Source of the DNA: Aptenodytes patagonicus
Lineage: Eukaryota > Chordata > Aves > Sphenisciformes > Spheniscidae
Reading direction: 5' to 3'
NCBI RefSeq assembly: GCF_965638725.1
Contig: NC_134974.1
Location: 1,448,143 to 1,512,142 of the forward strand
Length of the DNA: 64,000 nucleotides
Of the stretch, positions 21,665 to 32,951 are shown piece after piece (the stretch's first letter is position 1; each line of letters starts with the position of its first letter). Below the pieces are notes generated by a model that was given only the letters and a program-made list of their open reading frames with translations, searched no databases and was not told where the DNA came from. A program made the translations under genes and the position numbers.

Positions 21665-22966
21665 AATGGCTGTCGATTGCTGGAGAGCAGCTTGTCAGGA
21701 AAGGCCCGGGGGGCACTGGGGGACACCAAGGTGAGCGTGAGCCGGCAAGGTGCCTTGGGGCAAGGGTGGCCAGCAGTGTCCTGGGCTGCATGCGGAGGAG
21801 GTGGAGGGAGGGGATCTTTGCCCTCCACTCAGCACTGGCGAGGCCAGCCCTGTGGTGCTGTGTCCAGTGCTGGGCTCCCCAGCACAGGAGAGATGTGGGG
21901 CTACTGGAGAGAGTCCAGCATAGGGCCACGCAGATGATTGCGCCGGTTTTGGCTGGGACAGAGTTAATTTTCTTCAGAGTAGCTGGTACGGGGCTATGGG
22001 TTGGCGTTGTGCTGAAAAGAGTGTTGATACTACTGGGATGTTTTTGTTGTTGCTGAGCAGTGCTTACACAGAGTCAAGGCCGTTTCTGCTTCTCACACTG
22101 CCCTGGCAACGAGTAGGCTGGGGGTGCACAAGCCGCTGGGAGGGGACACAGCTGACCCCAGCAGACCAAGGGGATTTTCCGTACCATATGATGTCATGCC
22201 CAGCAATAGAAAGCTGGGGGAAGAAGAAGGAAGGGGGGCACGTTTGGAGTGATGGCATTTGTCTTCCCAAGCAACCGTTACACGTGATGGAGCCCTGCTT
22301 TCCTGGAGATGGCTGAACAGCTGCCGCCGATGGGAAGGAGCGAATGAATTCCTTATTTTGCTTGGCTTGCGTGCGCGGCTCTTGCTCTACTTCCTAGAGT
22401 GTCTTTATCTCAACCCAGGAGTTTTCTCACTTTTACCCCTCCGATTCTCTCCCCCATCCCACCCACCGGGGGGGAGTGCGCGAGCTGCTCCGTGGTGTTC
22501 ACTCGCCAGCTGGGGTTGAACCACAAAGATCTTGAAGGGACAGGGAGCATCGCCCTTTGGGGGAGCGCCTCAGAGAGATGGGACTGTTCCTCCTCGTGCC
22601 AAGGAGGCTCATCGAGTCCTATCAATGTCCACACATGCCTGAAGGGAAAAGGCGTTGAGAAGATGGAGCCAGGCTCTTTTCAGATGTGTCCAGTGCCAGG
22701 ACAAGAGGCAATGGGCACCAGCTGAAACACCGGAGGCTCCGCCTCAACATCCCAAAACACTTTTTTCACTGTGAGGGTGACGAGCACTGGCACAGGTTGC
22801 CGCGGGAGGTTGTGGAGTCTCCGTCCTTGGAGACGTGCAAAAGCCGTCTGGGCATGGTGCTGGGCAGCCGGCTCTGGGTGACCCTGCTTGAGGCGGCAGC
22901 ATGACAAGATGGCCTGCAAAGGTTCCTGCCACAGTAATCAGGCTGTGATTTCTGTGATTTTGTGCC
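21665..22966 (+). mobile_element. CR1 LINE, split by a nested LTR (unit 1)
   Basis: The 5' piece 21665-21936 reads LHSALARPALWCCVQCWAPQ and ERVQHRATQM. The 3' piece 22528-22966 reads [19 protein letters not shown] and ends in short GTGATTTCTGTGATTT terminal repeats. It is more diverged than the CR1 at 9.6-10.1 kb. The 21310-21664 stretch before it shows nothing recognisable. Confidence 0.85.
21937..22527 (+). mobile_element. Solo LTR of an avian endogenous retrovirus (unit 1)
   Basis: A block of about 590 bp starting near GGTTTTGGCTGGGACAGAGT and ending near GGGGTTGAACCAC. This matches, from memory, the LTR of an abundant bird ERV (ERVL-like, family uncertain). No internal retroviral region is present, so it is a solo-LTR fossil inserted into the CR1; it predates the unit duplications. 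Confidence 0.7.
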
Positions 22967-23015
22967 TGTGGCAGAGAACGGAGGAGCACCGAGCGTGTTG
23001 GCCTGTGCTGGGGGT

Positions 23016-23296
23016 GAGAAGGGGAAAGGGAAGAGGAAGGAGAAGAGGGAAGGGGAGGAGGAAGTAGAAGGGGAAGGAGGAAGGGGAGGAGGAAGTAGAA
23101 GGGGAAGGAGGAAGGGAATGGGAAGCAGAAGGGGAAGAAGCAGGGGGAAGGGAAGAGGAAGGGGGAGGGGGAGGGGGAGAAGAAGAGGAAAGGGAAGGGG
23201 AAGGAGACTAAGAAGGGGGAGAGAAGAAGGAGGGAAAGGGAAAGAAGAAGAGGAAAGAGAAGGGGAAGGGGAGGGGATAAGGAAGAGGACGGGGAA
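23016..23296 (+). repeat. Polypurine tract, 281 bp (unit 1)
   Basis: Almost pure G/A on plus, built from GGAAG/GAAGG-type motifs, with a 31-bp block (containing GAGGAAGTAGAAGGGGAAGG) present twice in tandem. Open frames across it are compositional. Confidence 0.93.
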
Positions 23297-23700
23297 TCTC
23301 CCCTTTGCTTTCTCCCCCAGGGCCTGAAGCAGAGCCATGGAGGCACAAAGGGGCTGGAGCCACGGCAGGCATTGCCCCTGGCTGTCCTCCAGCCCCTGGA
23401 GCAGCGCGCTCATGTGCAAGGAGGCTGGAAGTCTGTAAACGCCCCCGGGCTGCATGTCCTGCAGGCAGGGGAGCAGCCTGTGTTCAGGCAGGGCCCTTGG
23501 AGCTCAGCTCCAGGACCATGTGTGGCCAGAGCTGCCGGGGCTGTGGGGTCTCCCCAAAGGCAGCTCAGCCTGGCTCTGCTGGGGCTAAGAGACTGCCCTG
23601 GCCCGGCTGGCAGGGGACACGTGCAGGGCAAGGGAACCCTGCAGCCCAGGCTGGGCTTTGAAAGACAAGGCGGCGAGGCAGGCATTGGATGCAGGCTTGT

Positions 23701-23706
23701 TTTATT
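23701..23706 (-). other. A2 poly(A) signal
   Basis: Minus-strand AATAAA in the type A context (TGCAATAAAACAAGCC). Confidence 0.85.
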
Positions 23707-23966
23707 GCAGTGGAGAAAGCCACATAAGGCAGAGGCAGGCAGGCTGTCCCCCCGGGCTTCAAGAGCGGTGTTCCTTCAGGCTTCTCCCAGGCAGCAGCCG
23801 TTGCAGAGACAAGCGAGCGGCCTGTGGGACGATGGTGGAGTCGCGCATGCGGGCACGGGCAGGAGCAAGGAGGAGAGGCAGCATGGAGAGAGGGGAAGGA
23901 GGGGAGAAAGGAGAGGAGGCATGAGGCTGAGGTGGCTCAGGGACGCTGGGGGCTTTGGGGCTGGGT

Positions 23967-24331
23967 TTAGCAGGGCCCACAGGTGTCCCACAGCTTCTTG
24001 CTGTAGCGGGGCAAGACGTAAGGGCTGCAGGCGGGAGGAGCGTAGGGTCTGCCAAAGGTGCAGAGGCCCCCCGAGCCCAGCGTGGCCCCGGCACCGTAGA
24101 GGCCCCCAGCCCCAGGGAGCCCCCAAAGGCGGGTGCTCCCAAGGAGCCCACCACGGCTTGCTGGGGGAAGGAGCTGAGGATGGGGCCGGGGAAGGTGACG
24201 ACGACGGGGGGCGGCTGGATGAAGGCCGTTGAGTCAGGGCACTGCCGGGTGCACAGCTCGTTGCAGCTGTCAGCGATGGGCTGGGGGACGGCGACGCTGG
24301 TTTTCGGTGGGCACAGGTCGTAGCAAGACAT
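23967..24331 (-). pseudogene. BKJ-type beta-keratin A2, frameshifted copy
   Basis: Type A gene with [10 protein letters not shown] start, Thr at residue 28 (CTRQ for CARQ) and Leu at 64. One C is missing from the C run at 24103-24107 (five instead of six), so the frame changes after LGLG in the Gly-rich segment. The native tail and stop are lost, and the new frame stays open to about 23759, well into the 3'UTR. The predicted product keeps the beta-core but replaces the Cys-rich C-terminus with about 115 unrelated residues. An error in a homopolymer is an equally good explanation. Confidence 0.75.
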
Positions 24332-24769
24332 CTTTGTGCGAGAGCGCTTAGCCTGAAACACGTGGCCCCAAGGACAGGTGTCATGAGCGAGGGCGAGATC
24401 CCCCAGCTGAGCAGTGCCCTGTGCCCAGGGCTGCCTTGGAGCTGGAGGGACCAGAGCCACCGCCTTGCCCGCACTGCCCACCGCTTGCCCTTTGCCCAGC
24501 CAGCCCCGCTCAGTGCCCTGCTCTCTGCACCCCTCGCCACGCTTCTCTCTGCACACAGAGGCCACATAAGCCCTCCCCGAGAGCCTGTGCAGGGCCTGGC
24601 CCTGCGTGTCCTGGCCTTGGGGCTCCTTCCTCCTCCCGCTGCAGCTCAGCCCACCCTGGCCATCCAAGCCTGCTGCCAGCAGGCCCGATGCCGGCAGAGC
24701 TCTCCCGGCCAGGGAGGCCCCATGCCGGCCCCTGCCAGAAGAGGCAGAGACCCGCAGGCACCCACCTAC

Positions 24770-24836
24770 CCTTTTCCTGAGCAGAGCGAGGCAGGAGCAG
24801 TGGATGCCATCGCTCACCGTGGGCAGTGCTTTTATG
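24770..24836 (-). promoter_or_regulatory. A2 core promoter and exon 1 (type A)
   Basis: CATAAAAG at 24829-24836 on minus; exon 1 ends at 24770 before GTAGGT; intact despite the coding frameshift. Confidence 0.72.
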
Positions 24837-25843
24837 CTGGGCCGATGAGCGCGGGAGGAGCTGGCTGCGCTGGGGGCACGTGGCCTGTGGCGGCCGAGCC
24901 CCTGCCTCCTCCCCGCGTGGCACGGGGCTGTTTTGCTGACACCGTTTCCTCGCCAGTCCCAACCCGCTGTATCAGCCCCTGCAATTACCCGCTCGGACAC
25001 TTGCCAGCTGCCACCTAATGGACCAAATTAGCCTCGCTGTCTTTTCATTATCTCGCTGTGTAAGAGGGCACGCAGCGTGACGAAGGCTGACTGCAAGTGC
25101 CCTGCGTGCCATAGCTCTTCCCCCAGGGCTTGGTCTCGGGGCGGCCCCATGCCCTCTTTGCAGAGCCACGGGGAAGACCAGGGTCCCATCGCTGGGCAAC
25201 AAGTTGGCCTTGCAAAGGCCTCCCGCACGCCAGCGGCTGCGTGACGTATGCCGTGTGGCTATTATCTACAGAGACGTGAGGTTACGAAACAAAAAAGCAA
25301 AGGCACCCCTCTCGGGCACTGCCTGCTCAGCACGATGCATCATTCGCCAGCCCAACGGAGCCGGCCTCCATCTGCCTGCAGGCGTTGGCCGTGGACCTCT
25401 GCAAGTCTGGGGGAGAAAGACCCCTCGTGCTCTTTCCCGAGGTGCCTGATGCAAGAAGGAGAGATCCCCGCCTGGGCCCACGCCACAAGGCTCGTGCCAG
25501 CCTACCCCTCGCAGGTGTCCTGGGAGCCCCAGTGCCAGGGGACGGTGCTGGGCAGAGGCTGCCCTCGGGGTGCTGGGGAGCTGGGAGCCCCGTCTGAATG
25601 CACAGCTGCAGCAGCCCCTGGCTGGGCTGGCGCTCGGCGGCGGCTCTCCTCCCAGCAGAGCCTGGCTGCGGGCACAGGGCAGAGGTGTCTTCCCAGGGCA
25701 GGCAGCGAGAAGCTGCAGAAGCACGTCCCTCGCCTGCCGTGCGCAGCCCCCAGCAGGGAGATGCCTGCTGTCGTTTAGACCACAGGGCAGAAAGGGAAGG
25801 AAAGCCTCGGAAGCAGCACGTGCTGGGTCTGGCGAGGGGATGC
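24837..25843. other. A2/B2 bidirectional promoter spacer
   Basis: Unit 2 copy of the spacer at 19194-20201; one G fewer near the type A TATA box, otherwise the same apart from scattered substitutions. Confidence 0.65.
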
Positions 25844-26015
25844 TGACTCAGGGAGGGGCAGGAGCCGGACAGCCCCGTCGTCATCAGCAGGAGGGAGTGC
25901 CGCCTCTGCAGATTGGCCCAGGTGGTGCTGAGCAATGGCGGGGCCGGTATAAAAGCTCTGCCTCTGCCAGGCTCTCCCATCCTCTGCTCTGGTCGCCTTC
26001 TCCTCGGGGAACAGG
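25844..26015 (+). promoter_or_regulatory. B2 promoter with AP-1 site, and exon 1
   Basis: TGACTCA at 25844, TATAAAAG at 25948-25955, exon 1 ends 26015. Confidence 0.8.
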
Positions 26016-26144
26016 GTAAGTCTGCGAGCGCTTCTCCTCCTCTCCCCCTGCTCCGGCGCCAGCCCCTCCACCTCGGGCGCTCCCCTCGGCTGCTCTCTTG
26101 CAACCTCTGCCCTCTTGCAGAGCACCGTCCAATCCCGCACAAAG

Positions 26145-26510
26145 ATGTCTTGCTACGACCTGTGCCCACCGAAAACCAGCGTCGCCGTCCCCCAGCCCAT
26201 CGCTGACAGCTGCAACGAGCTGTGCGCCCGGCAGTGCCCCGACTCAACGGCCTTCATCCAGCCGCCCCCCGTCGTCGTCACCTTCCCCGGCCCCATCCTC
26301 AGCTCCTTCCCCCAGCAAGCCGTGGTGGGCTCCTTGGGAGCACCCGCCTTTGGGGGCTCCCTGGGGCTGGGGGGCCTCTACGGTGCCGGGGCCACGCTGG
26401 GCTCGGGGGGCCTCTGCACCTTTGGCAGACCCTACGCTCCTCCCGCCTGCAGCCCTTACGTCTTGCCCCGCTACAGCAAGAAGCTGTGGGACACCCGTGG
26501 GCCCTGCTAG
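26145..26510 (+). CDS. BKJ-type beta-keratin B2, 121 aa
   Basis: Intact type B copy, protein identical to B1 (Leu64, Arg118). Acceptor ends at 26120; 105-bp intron; TAG stop. Divergent with the frameshifted A2, so this unit has one intact gene. Confidence 0.92.
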   Translation: MSCYDLCPPKTSVAVPQPIADSCNELCARQCPDSTAFIQPPPVVVTFPGPILSSFPQQAVVGSLGAPAFGGSLGLGGLYGAGATLGSGGLCTFGRPYAPPACSPYVLPRYSKKLWDTRGPC

Positions 26511-26916
26511 ACCCAGTCCAGCCCCACGCACTGCCCCCAGCCCAAACGCCAACACCACCACCACCACCCACGCAGGGCTGAGCTGGCGGGCACGAGGCAC
26601 TGAGGAGTGCTGAACGTGTCCCAGCCAACGCCTGGGCAGCTGGTAGTGCCGCACACCCTCGGCCCTTCCCTGCCCTCTGCTCTCCTCCCCTCCTGTCTCT
26701 TCCCAGCTCTTGGACGGGGCAGGAGGTACACCCGAAAGGCCCTGCGGGGGCTGATGGCCCAAGTCCTTGGGATCTGGAATGCCGCACCAAGGGGGCATCT
26801 GGAGCGAGAAGCAATGCTCTGGAGAAGATCCCTCTGCCTTCCCCAACACGGGGCGACCAGCCTCTCTGGGTCTTGCCCACTGTTTGTCCGAGAGCCTCTC
26901 CTGCCCCTCGGGGCAC

Positions 26917-26922
26917 AATAAA
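26917..26922 (+). other. B2 poly(A) signal
   Basis: AATAAA, type B context. Confidence 0.88.
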
Positions 26923-27306
26923 GATTTCCTGCATCGCACTCCTGTCTCCCTCCCTCTGTGTCCCAAGTCAGGAAGACCCTGGGGGCGGGTGCCCAGCAGC
27001 TGTGGGAGGGTAAATGCTGGTGCTGAGATGCCCAGGCGAGGTGAGGTGGGGCGGTGTTGGGAGAGGGAGGGAGCAGGCAGCAGGCAGGGGAGACAGAGCC
27101 TTTTGGCGGGGCTTGCAGGAGCTGGGGAAAGGGCAGAGGGCAGAGAGCAGGCCAGGCGCTGGCAGTGCTCCTTTGCCTGGCCTTCTCAGCCCGGGAGCGG
27201 CACCAGTTCTGCCAGGTCCCTCAGCTCCACAGAAGCCCGGCAGCATCTGCAGGAACCTGCACAGAGGAGGCTGGATGAGAGCCAGTGTTAAACCCCACGC
27301 CTGGGA

Positions 27307-28608
27307 AATGGCTGTCGATTGCTGGAGAGCAGCTTGTCAGGAAAGGCCCGGGGGGCACTGGGGGACACCAAGGTGAGCGTGAGCCGGCAAGGTGCCTTGG
27401 GGCAAGGGTGGCCAGCAGTGTCCTGGGCTGCATGCGGAGGAGGTGGAGGGAGGGGATCTTTGCCCTCCACTCAGCACTGGCGAGGCCAGCCCTGTGGTGC
27501 TGTGTCCAGTGCTGGGCTCCCCAGCACAGGAGAGATGTGGGGCTACTGGAGAGAGTCCAGCATAGGGCCACGCAGATGATTGCGCCGGTTTTGGCTGGGA
27601 CAGAGTTAATTTTCTTCAGAGTAGCTGGTACGGGGCTATGGGTTGGCGTTGTGCTGAAAAGAGTGTTGATACTACTGGGATGTTTTTGTTGTTGCTGAGC
27701 AGTGCTTACACAGAGTCAAGGCCGTTTCTGCTTCTCACACTGCCCTGGCAACGAGTAGGCTGGGGGTGCACAAGCCGCTGGGAGGGGACACAGCTGACCC
27801 CAGCAGACCAAGGGGATTTTCCGTACCATATGATGTCATGCCCAGCAATAGAAAGCTGGGGGAAGAAGAAGGAAGGGGGGCACGTTTGGAGTGATGGCGT
27901 TTGTCTTCCCAAGCAACCGTTACACGTGATGGAGCCCTGCTTTCCTGGAGATGGCTGAACAGCTGCCGCCGATGGGAAGGAGCGAATGAATTCCTTATTT
28001 TGCTTGGCTTGCGTGCGCGGCTCTTGCTCTACTTCCTAGAGTGTCTTTATCTCAACCCAGGAGTTTTCTCACTTTTACCCCTCCGATTCTCTCCCCCATC
28101 CCACCCACCGGGGGGGAGTGCGCGAGCTGCTCCGTGGTGTTCACTCGCCAGCTGGGGTTGAACCACAAAGATCTTGAAGGGACAGGGAGCATCGCCCTTT
28201 GGGGGAGCGCCTCAGAGAGATGGGACTGTTCCTCCTCGTGCCAAGGAGGCTCATCGAGTCCTATCAATGTCCACACATGCCTGAAGGGAAAAGGCGTTGA
28301 GAAGATGGAGCCAGGCTCTTTTCAGATGTGTCCAGTGCCAGGACAAGAGGCAATGGGCACCAGCTGAAACACCGGAGGCTCCGCCTCAACATCCCAAAAC
28401 ACTTTTTTCACTGTGAGGGTGACGAGCACTGGCACAGGTTGCCGCGGGAGGTTGTGGAGTCTCCGTCCTTGGAGACGTGCAAAAGCCGTCTGGGCATGGT
28501 GCTGGGCAGCCGGCTCTGGGTGACCCTGCTTGAGGCGGCAGCATGACAAGATGGCCTGCAAAGGTTCCTGCCACAGTAATCAGGCTGTGATTTCTGTGAT
28601 TTTGTGCC
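27307..28608 (+). mobile_element. CR1 LINE, split by a nested LTR (unit 2)
   Basis: Pieces 27307-27578 and 28170-28608, same breakpoints as unit 1: inherited by duplication, not an independent insertion. Confidence 0.85.
27579..28169 (+). mobile_element. Solo LTR (unit 2)
   Basis: Copy of the ERV-type LTR at 21937, nearly identical. Confidence 0.7.
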
Positions 28609-28657
28609 TGTGGCAGAGAACGGAGGAGCACCGAGCGTGTTGGCCTGTGCTGGGGGT

Positions 28658-28938
28658 GAGAAGGGGAAAGGGAAGAGGAAGGAGAAGAGGGAAGGGGAGG
28701 AGGAAGTAGAAGGGGAAGGAGGAAGGGGAGGAGGAAGTAGAAGGGGAAGGAGGAAGGGAATGGGAAGCAGAAGGGGAAGAAGCAGGGGGAAGGGAAGAGG
28801 AAGGGGGAGGGGGAGGGGGAGAAGAAGAGGAAAGGGAAGGGGAAGGAGACTAAGAAGGGGGAGAGAAGAAGGAGGGAAAGGGAAAGAAGAAGAGGAAAGA
28901 GAAGGGGAAGGGGAGGGGATAAGGAAGAGGACGGGGAA
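28658..28938 (+). repeat. Polypurine tract, 281 bp (unit 2)
   Basis: Two copies of the 31-bp block. Confidence 0.93.
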
Positions 28939-29343
28939 TCTCCCCTTTGCTTTCTCCCCCAGGGCCTGAAGCAGAGCCATGGAGGCACAAAGGGGCTGGA
29001 GCCACGGCAGGCATTGCCCCTGGCTGTCCTCCAGCCCCTGGAGCAGCCGCGCTCATGTGCAAGGAGGCTGGAAGTCTGTAAACGCCCCCGGGCTGCATGT
29101 CCTGCAGGCAGGGGAGCAGCCTGTGTTCAGGCAGGGCCCTTGGAGCTCAGCTCCAGGACCATGTGTGGCCAGAGCTGCCGGGGCTGTGGGGTCTCCCCAA
29201 AGGCAGCTCAGCCTGGCTCTGCTGGGGCTAAGAGACTGCCCTGGCCCGGCTGGCAGGGGACACGTGCAGGGCAAGGGAACCCTGCAGCCCAGGCTGGGCT
29301 TTGAAAGACAAGGCGGCGAGGCAGGCATTGGATGCAGGCTTGT

Positions 29344-29349
29344 TTTATT
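29344..29349 (-). other. A3 poly(A) signal
   Basis: Minus-strand AATAAA, type A context. Confidence 0.85.
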
Positions 29350-29609
29350 GCAGTGGAGAAAGCCACATAAGGCAGAGGCAGGCAGGCTGTCCCCCCGGGC
29401 TTCAAGAGCGGTGTTCCTTCAGGCTTCTCCCAGGCAGCAGCCGTTGCAGAGACAAGCGAGCGGCCTGTGGGACGATGGTGGAGTCGCGCATGCGGGCACG
29501 GGCAGGAGCAAGGAGGAGAGGCAGCATGGAGAGAGGGGAAGGAGGGGAGAAAGGAGAGGAGGCATGAGGCTGAGGTGGCCCAGGGATGCTGGGGGCTTTG
29601 GGGCTGGGT

Positions 29610-29975
29610 TTAGCAGGGCCCACAGGTGTCCCACAGCTTCTTGCTGTAGCGGGGCAAGACGTAAGGGCTGCAGGCAGGAGGAGCGTAGGGTCTGCCAAAG
29701 GTGCAGAGGCCCCCCGAGCCCAGCGTGGCCCCGGCACCGTAGAGGCCCCCCAGCCCCAGGGAGCCCCCAAAGGCGGGTGCTCCCGAGGAGCCCACCACGG
29801 CTTGCTGGGGGAAGGAGCTGAGGATGGGGCCGGGGAAGGTGACGACGACGGGGGGCGGCTGGATGAAGGCCGTTGAGTCGGGGCACTGCCGGGCGCACAG
29901 CTCGTTGCAGCTGTCAGCGATGGGCTGGGGGACGGCGACGCTGGTTTTCGGTGGGCACAGGTCGTAGCAAGACAT
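29610..29975 (-). CDS. BKJ-type beta-keratin A3, 121 aa
   Basis: Intact type A gene with Ser64 and Cys118 (DTCGPC) and a TAA stop; the protein equals A1, but the 3'UTR is a regular type A one. The six-C run missing a base in A2 is complete here, which supports the frameshift reading. Exon 2 leader 29976-29996. Confidence 0.93.
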   Translation of the reverse strand: MSCYDLCPPKTSVAVPQPIADSCNELCARQCPDSTAFIQPPPVVVTFPGPILSSFPQQAVVGSSGAPAFGGSLGLGGLYGAGATLGSGGLCTFGRPYAPPACSPYVLPRYSKKLWDTCGPC

Positions 29976-30413
29976 CTTTGTGCGAGAGCGCTGAGCCTGA
30001 AACACGTGGCCCCAAGGACAGGTGTCATGAGCGAGGGCGAGATCCCCCAGCTGAGCAGTGCCCTGTGCCCAGGGCTGCCTTGGAGCTGGAGGGACCAGAG
30101 CCACCGCCTTGCCCGCACTGCCCACCGCTTGCCCTTTGCCCAGCCAGCCCCGCTCAGTGCCCTGCTCTCTGCACCCCTCGCCACGCTTCTCTCTGCACAC
30201 AGAGGCCACATAAGCCCTCCCCGAGAGCCTGTGCAGGGCCTGGCCCTGCGTGTCCTGGCCTTGGGGCTCCTTCCTCCTCCCGCTGCAGCTCAGCCCACCC
30301 TGGCCATCCAAGCCTGCTGCCAGCAGGCCCGATGCCGGCAGAGCTCTCCCGGCCAGGGAGGCCCCATGCCGGCCCCTGCCAGAAGAGGCAGAGACCCGCA
30401 GGCACCCACCTAC

Positions 30414-30480
30414 CCTTTTCCTGAGCAGAGCGAGGCAGGAGCAGTGGATGCCATCGCTCACCGTGGGCAGTGCTTTTATG
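30414..30480 (-). promoter_or_regulatory. A3 core promoter and exon 1 (type A)
   Basis: CATAAAAG at 30473-30480 on minus; exon 1 ends at 30414. Confidence 0.75.
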
Positions 30481-31488
30481 CTGGGCCGATGAGCGCGGGG
30501 AGGAGCTGGCTGCGCTGGGGGCACGTGGCCTGTGGCGGCCGAGCCCCTGCCTCCTCCCCGCGTGGCACGGGGCTGTTTTGCTGACACCGTTTCCTCGCCA
30601 GTCCCAACCCGCTGTATCAGCCCCTGCAATTACCCGCTCGGACACTTGCCAGCTGCCACCTAATGGACCAAATTAGCCTCGCTGTCTTTTCATTATCTCG
30701 CTGTGTAAGAGGGCACGCAGCGTGACGAAGGCTGACTGCAAGTGCCCTGCGTGCCATAGCTCTTCCCCAAGGGCTTGGTCTCGGGGCGGCCCCATGCCCT
30801 CTTTGCAGAGCCACGGGGAAGACCAGGGTCCCATCGCTGGGCAACAAGTTGGCCTTGCAAAGGCCTCCCGCACGCCAGCGGCTGCGTGACGTATGCCGTG
30901 TGGCTATTATCTACAGAGACGTGAGGTTACGAAACAAAAAAGCAAAGGCACCCCTCTCGGGCACTGCCTGCTCAGCACGATGCATCATTCGCCAGCCCAA
31001 CGGAGCCGGCCTCCATCTGCCTGCAGGCGTTGGCCGTGGACCTCTGCAAGTCTGGGGGAGAAAGACCCCTCGTGCTCTTTCCCGAGGTGCCTGATGCAAG
31101 AAGGAGAGATCCCCGCCTGGGCCCACGCCACAAGGCTCGTGCCAGCCTACCCCTCGCAGGTGTCCTGGGAGCCCCAGTGCCAGGGGACGGTGCTGGGCAG
31201 AGGCTGCCCTCGGGGTGCTGGGGAGCTGGGAGCCCCGTCTGAATGCACAGCTGCAGCAGCCCCTGGCTGGGCTGGCGCTCGGCGGCGGCTCTCCTCCCAG
31301 CAGAGCCTGGCTGCGGGCACAGGGCAGAGGTGTCCTCCCAGGGCAGGCAGCGAGAAGCTGCAGAAGCACGTCCCTCGCCTGCCGTGCACAGCCCCCAGCA
31401 GGGAGATGCCTGCTGTCGTTTAGACCACAGGGCAGAAAGGGAAGGAAAGCCTCGGAAGCAGCACGTGCTGGGTCTGGCGAGGGGATGC
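30481..31488. other. A3/B3 bidirectional promoter spacer
   Basis: Unit 3 copy; a few private substitutions, for example near 31334 and 31387. Confidence 0.65.
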
Positions 31489-31660
31489 TGACTCAGGGAG
31501 GGGCAGGAGCCGGACAGCCCCGTCGTCATCAGCAGGAGGGAGTGCCGCCTCTGCAGTTTGGCCCAGGTGGTGCTGAGCAATGGCGGGGCCGGTATAAAAG
31601 CTCTGCCTCTGCCAGGCTCTCCCATCCTCTGCTCTGGTCGCCTTCTCCTCAGGGAACAGG
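31489..31660 (+). promoter_or_regulatory. B3 promoter with AP-1 site and altered CCAAT box
   Basis: TGACTCA at 31489 and TATAAAAG at 31593-31600 are kept. The inverted CCAAT motif is TTTGG instead of ATTGG (base 31557), so this box is lost in B3 alone. Confidence 0.78.
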
Positions 31661-31789
31661 GTAAGTCTGCGAGCGCTTCTCCTCCTCTCCCCCTGCTCCG
31701 GCGCCAGCCCCTCCACCTCGGGCGCTCCCCTCGGCTGCTCTCTTGCAACCTCTGCCCTCTTGCAGAGCACCGTCCAATCCCGCACAAAG

Positions 31790-32155
31790 ATGTCTTGCTA
31801 CGACCTGTGCCCACCGAAAACCAGCGTCGCCGTCCCCCAGCCCATCGCTGACAGCTGCAACGAGCTGTGCGCCCGGCAGTGCCCTGACTCAACAGCCTTC
31901 ATCCAGCCGCCCCCCGTCGTCGTCACCTTCCCCGGCCCCATCCTCAGCTCCTTCCCCCAGCAAGCCGTGGTGGGCTCCTTGGGAGCACCCGCCTTTGGGG
32001 GCTCCCTGGGGCTGGGGGGCCTCTACGGTGCCGGGGCCACGCTGGGCTCGGGGGGCCTCTGCACCTTTGGCAGACCCTACGCTCCTCCCGCCTGCAGCCC
32101 TTACGTCTTGCCCCGCTACAGCAAGAAGCTGTGGGACACCCGTGGGCCCTGCTAG
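31790..32155 (+). CDS. BKJ-type beta-keratin B3, 121 aa
   Basis: Intact type B gene, protein identical to B1. Two synonymous differences in the Asp-Ser-Thr region (CCTGACTCAACA against CCCGACTCAACG) identify this copy. Possibly weaker expression because of the altered CCAAT box; that is inference. Confidence 0.92.
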   Translation: MSCYDLCPPKTSVAVPQPIADSCNELCARQCPDSTAFIQPPPVVVTFPGPILSSFPQQAVVGSLGAPAFGGSLGLGGLYGAGATLGSGGLCTFGRPYAPPACSPYVLPRYSKKLWDTRGPC

Positions 32156-32561
32156 ACCCAGTCCAGCCCCACGCACTGCCCCCAGCCCAAACGCCAACAC
32201 CACCACCACCACCCACGCAGGGCTGAGCTGGCGGGCACGAGGCACTGAGGAGTGCTGAACGTGTCCCAGCCAACGCCTGGGCAGCTGGTAGTGCCGCACA
32301 CCCTCGGCCCTTCCCTGCCCTCTGCTCTCCTCCCCTCCTGTCTCTTCCCAGCTCTTGGACGGGGCAGGAGGTACACCCGAAAGGCCCTGCGGGGGCTGAT
32401 GGCCCAAGTCCTTGGGATCTGGAATGCCGCACCAAGGGGGCATCTGGAGCGAGAAGCAATGCTCTGGAGAAGATCCCTCTGCCTTCCCCAACACGGGGCG
32501 ACCAGCCTCTCTGGGTCTTGCCCACTGTTTGTCCGAGAGCCTCTCCTGCCCCTCGGGGCAC

Positions 32562-32567
32562 AATAAA
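32562..32567 (+). other. B3 poly(A) signal
   Basis: AATAAA, type B context. Confidence 0.88.
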
Positions 32568-32951
32568 GATTTCCTGCATCGCACTCCTGTCTCCCTCCCT
32601 CTGTGTCCCAAGTCAGGAAGACCCTGGGGGCGGGTGCCCAGCAGCTGTGGGAGGGTAAATGCTGGTGCTGAGATGCCCAGGCGAGGTGAGGTGGGGCGGT
32701 GTTGGGAGAGGGAGGGAGCAGGCAGCAGGCAGGGGAGACAGAGCCTTTTGGCGGGGCTTGCAGGAGCTGGGGAAAGGGCAGAGGGCAGAGAGCAGGCCAG
32801 GCGCTGGCAGTGCTCCTTTGCCTGGCCTTCTCAGCCCGGGAGCGGCACCAGTTCTGCCAGGTCCCTCAGCTCCACAGAAGCCCGGCAGCATCTGCAGGAA
32901 CCTGCACAGAGGAGGCTGGATGAGAGCCAGTGTTAAACCCCACGCCTGGGA

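Noticed and set aside
21937-22527. Target-site duplication of the solo LTR
   Set aside because: Short candidate repeats such as AGAT flank the block, but the LTR ends cannot be fixed by eye, so no duplication is claimed.
22744-23455. Frames of 120-230 codons across the purine tract and CR1 in each unit
   Set aside because: Low-complexity Glu/Gly/Arg or Ser/Pro/Leu strings produced by the tract; no gene signals.
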